From NCBI GenBank assembly GCA_019694155.1, contig JAIBCN010000006.1, positions 1 to 38,742 on the forward strand: 38,742 bases of DNA. The letters are read 5' to 3'. Numbering within the stretch: position 1 is the stretch's first letter; the number at the start of each line of letters is the position of its first letter. This document shows, in pieces, positions 36,825-38,742 of this stretch. The notes under the pieces were generated by a model that was given only the letters and a program-made list of their open reading frames with translations, ran no database searches and had not been told where the DNA came from. The position numbers and the translations under genes are program-made. The DNA comes from Vicinamibacteria bacterium (GTDB lineage: Bacteria > Acidobacteriota > Vicinamibacteria > Fen-336 > JAGNNV01).

Positions 36825-38458
36825 GGCGTGTGCGGCGGCATGCGTTCGAACACCACGCGCCCCCCCACCATGGTGAGGTCCACCGGTGTGGTGAGGATCT
36901 TCTTCGGCTCGAGCTTGAAGAGGTCCTCCGCGAAGATCGCGAGGTCGGCGAGCTTGCCGGGCTCGAGCGTGCCTTTGCGGTCGTCGGCGAACTCGGCGTA
37001 CGCGGAACCGCGGGTGTAGAGGTCGATGGCCGCTTCGAGAGGGATGCGCTCCTCCGGCAGGAAGCCATCCTTCGGGCCGCCCTCCACCGTCTCGCGCGTG
37101 ACCGCGGCATAGAGGCCAAGTCGCGGGTCGAGAGGCTCCACGTACCAGTCGGTGCCGAAGGCCACGGGAATGCCGGCGTCGAGGAAGGACTTGAAGTTGT
37201 ACGCCATCCGGCAGCGCTCGACCCCGATCCGCTTGGGCGCCCAGCGCATGTCATCGATGCAGTGCGACGGCTGGATCGAGGCCACCACCCGCAGTTTCGC
37301 GTAGCGCGGGAGATCGGCTCGACGCACGACCTGCGCGTGCTCGATCCGGAAGCGGCGGTCGGCCCGGGGCCGCGCGGCCGCGGCCTTCTCGAAGGCGTCC
37401 AGGACGAGAGCGTTGGCGCGATCGCCGATGGCGTGAACCGCGAGCTGGAAATCCGCGGCGTCCGCCTCGTCGATCATCCGGTTCAGTTCCTCGACCGGGT
37501 AGAGCAGGAGGCCGCTCGTGGCGGGCTCGTCGGTATAGGGATCGAAGAAAGCCGCGGTCCCGGCCCCCATCGAACCGTCGGACAGGATCTTGATGGCGCC
37601 GATGCGGATCCACTCGTCGCCGAGGCCCGAGCGCACGCCCGCGTCGATGAGGGACTTCATGGCGCTCACCGGACGCCAGACGTTGATGCGCGCGAGGAGC
37701 CCGCCTTCCGCGCGGATCTGCTGATACGTGGGCAGGGCGTCGATCGACGAATTGTCCTGGACGCTGGTGACGCCGAGGGAGGCCGCGTGAGCCAGAGCCG
37801 CCTTCGCCGCGCGGACGTTCATCTCGCGGGTCGGCTCGGGCAAGGCCTTATAGAGGAGGTCCTGAGCGTTGTCCTTCAGGATCCCCGTCGGCTCGCCCGA
37901 GGCGTCGCGCACGATGGTCCCGCCGAAGGGGTCCTTCGTGTTGCGGTCGATCCCCGCGGCCTTGAGGGCCGGGGAGTTCGCGAGGATCATGTGGCCGTCG
38001 AGCCGGTTCACCGCCACCGGGTTGTCGCTCGTGACCGCGTCGATCAGCGCTTTCGTGGGCAGGGCCTGGCTCTTCCATCGTTCGTGGTCCCAGTTGCCGT
38101 TGAGGATCCAGGCGCCTTTGGGCAGGCCCGCGGCATGCCTGCCGATCCGCTCCGCGAACTCGGCCTCGTCCTTCGCATCGCGCAGATCGACAGAGAGCAG
38201 ACCGAAGCCGCCGTCGAGGAAGTGAACGTGGGCGTCGTTGAAGCCGGGGGTGACGAGCCGCCCCTTGAGATCGACGACCCGGGTGTCCTTCGAAGCAAGC
38301 GCGCGAATCGCCGCGTCGTTCCCCACCGCAAGCACGCGGTCGCCCGCGACGGCGAGAGCGCTCTCGAAGCGGCCCTTCTGAACATAGACGCGGCCGTTGA
38401 CGAAGATCGTGTCGGCGGTTTGCAGGGACATGGCGGCTCCCAGGATGAGACTCAGCAT
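36821..38458 (-). CDS. YtcJ-like amidohydrolase (amidohydrolase 3 family)
   Basis: Protein of 545 aa. The metal-dependent hydrolase fold has the N-terminal metal site GFNDAHVHFLDGG (HxH at about 77-79), LDGHMILANSPALKAAGI, the later ligands LAVHAIGDRAN and RIEHAQVV, and the C-terminal Asp in VAFGTDWYVEPLDPR. It closes with the small beta domain typical of the family (GTLEPGKLADLAIFAEDLF). Family members hydrolyse cyclic amides, N-formyl or imidic substrates; the exact substrate is unknown. The N-terminus MLSLILGAAMSLQTADTIFV could be a short signal peptide, so export is possible. GAGGGG lies 8 nt before the ATG. It is 23 nt downstream of the phosphatase gene and overlaps rnc by 4 nt, so the three probably form one transcript. 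Confidence 0.93.
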   Translation of the reverse strand: MLSLILGAAMSLQTADTIFVNGRVYVQKGRFESALAVAGDRVLAVGNDAAIRALASKDTRVVDLKGRLVTPGFNDAHVHFLDGGFGLLSVDLRDAKDEAEFAERIGRHAAGLPKGAWILNGNWDHERWKSQALPTKALIDAVTSDNPVAVNRLDGHMILANSPALKAAGIDRNTKDPFGGTIVRDASGEPTGILKDNAQDLLYKALPEPTREMNVRAAKAALAHAASLGVTSVQDNSSIDALPTYQQIRAEGGLLARINVWRPVSAMKSLIDAGVRSGLGDEWIRIGAIKILSDGSMGAGTAAFFDPYTDEPATSGLLLYPVEELNRMIDEADAADFQLAVHAIGDRANALVLDAFEKAAAARPRADRRFRIEHAQVVRRADLPRYAKLRVVASIQPSHCIDDMRWAPKRIGVERCRMAYNFKSFLDAGIPVAFGTDWYVEPLDPRLGLYAAVTRETVEGGPKDGFLPEERIPLEAAIDLYTRGSAYAEFADDRKGTLEPGKLADLAIFAEDLFKLEPKKILTTPVDLTMVGGRVVFERMPPHTP

Positions 38459-38481
38459 CGTTCGAACCCCTCGGTGATCGG

Positions 38482-38742
38482 TCAGACGACCTTCACGATG
38501 ACGAGGGTCATGTCGTCGTGCGGGCTTTCGCCCGCCGCGAACGTCCGCACCTCGTGAAGGATGCGCTCCTTGAGGTCGTCGCTCGACAGTTCGCTCGCGT
38601 GCCTCAGGATGTCGGCGAGGCGGCTCTCGCCGAAGAGCTCGGAGCTTCCGTTCATCGCCTCGGAGATGCCGTCGGTGAAGAAGAGGAACGTGTCCCCGTG
38701 CACGAGCGGTATCTCGACTTCCTGGATGATGGCCTTGAAGCG
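38482..38742 (-). CDS. SpoIIE/PP2C-like serine phosphatase, C-terminal part (partial)
   Basis: The last 86 residues of an open frame that enters from the right edge (RFKAIIQEVEIPLVHGDTFL at the boundary). Motifs FFTDGISEAMN and SPHDDMTLVIVKVV are the metal-binding Asp-Gly and Asp-Asp signatures near the C-terminus of SpoIIE/RsbU-type phosphatases. Such enzymes dephosphorylate anti-sigma-factor antagonists or act as response-regulator outputs. The N-terminal sensory or receiver part is outside the window. Confidence 0.88.
   Translation of the reverse strand, partial: RFKAIIQEVEIPLVHGDTFLFFTDGISEAMNGSSELFGESRLADILRHASELSSDDLKERILHEVRTFAAGESPHDDMTLVIVKVV

Overview
This 38.7 kb window is GC-rich chromosomal DNA from a Gram-negative (diderm) bacterium. 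Support for that comes from a DUF5916-type outer-membrane barrel protein, a periplasmic HtrA protease, a Tat-exported enzyme, a lipoprotein with a lipobox and a 7TMR-DISM sensor kinase. The gene mix (very large carboxypeptidase-regulatory-like surface protein, DUF5916, 7TMR-DISM kinase, YtcJ-like amidohydrolase, many small toxin-antitoxin remnants) would fit an uncultured Acidobacteriota-like lineage, but that placement is a guess from gene content. No rRNA, tRNA, CRISPR array, phage or complete insertion sequence was seen.

Layout. Almost all genes lie on the minus strand, so they read from right to left. Positions 1-13623 are one open reading frame of at least 4541 codons. It encodes an exported modular protein with beta-sandwich carboxypeptidase-regulatory-like repeats, a CARDB-like domain, two SbsA-type Ig domains and two LamG-like domains, and it runs off the left edge. 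Upstream of it are a divergent diadenylate-cyclase-like (DisA_N fold) protein (13769-14926), a Tat-exported putative glycoside hydrolase (14962-16773) and, divergently, an aldo/keto reductase (16831-17916). At 18070-18733 lies a decayed toxin-antitoxin locus. Next come a DUF5916 outer-membrane protein (18734-20995), a hybrid 7TMR-DISM histidine kinase (21124-23478) and an exported HD-domain protein (23524-24225). At 24282-25336 is a small accessory patch: a dispersed repeat, a truncated RHS fragment, an intact hicBA pair and a perfect palindrome.

From 25341 to 35012 the minus strand carries a compact protein-quality-control block. In transcription order it is dnaK, groES, groEL, htrA, lon, then a lipoprotein with a trypsin-like fold whose catalytic triad is lost. 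Clear intrinsic hairpins separate dnaK from groES and groEL from htrA. The stretch 35100-36119 is a second accessory patch, with a palindrome, a frameshifted UPF0158 gene, nested inverted repeats and a second copy of the dispersed repeat in the opposite orientation. The right end holds a SpoIIE/PP2C-like phosphatase (partial), a YtcJ-like amidohydrolase and rnc (RNase III), closely spaced and probably co-transcribed.

The most interesting items are the divergent DisA_N-like protein with an 18-bp tandem duplication between its two nucleotide-binding motifs; the pair of covarying palindromic repeats next to decayed genes; the nested inverted repeat at 35766-35951; the scrambled toxin-antitoxin remnant; and the pseudo-protease lipoprotein at the end of the chaperone/protease block.
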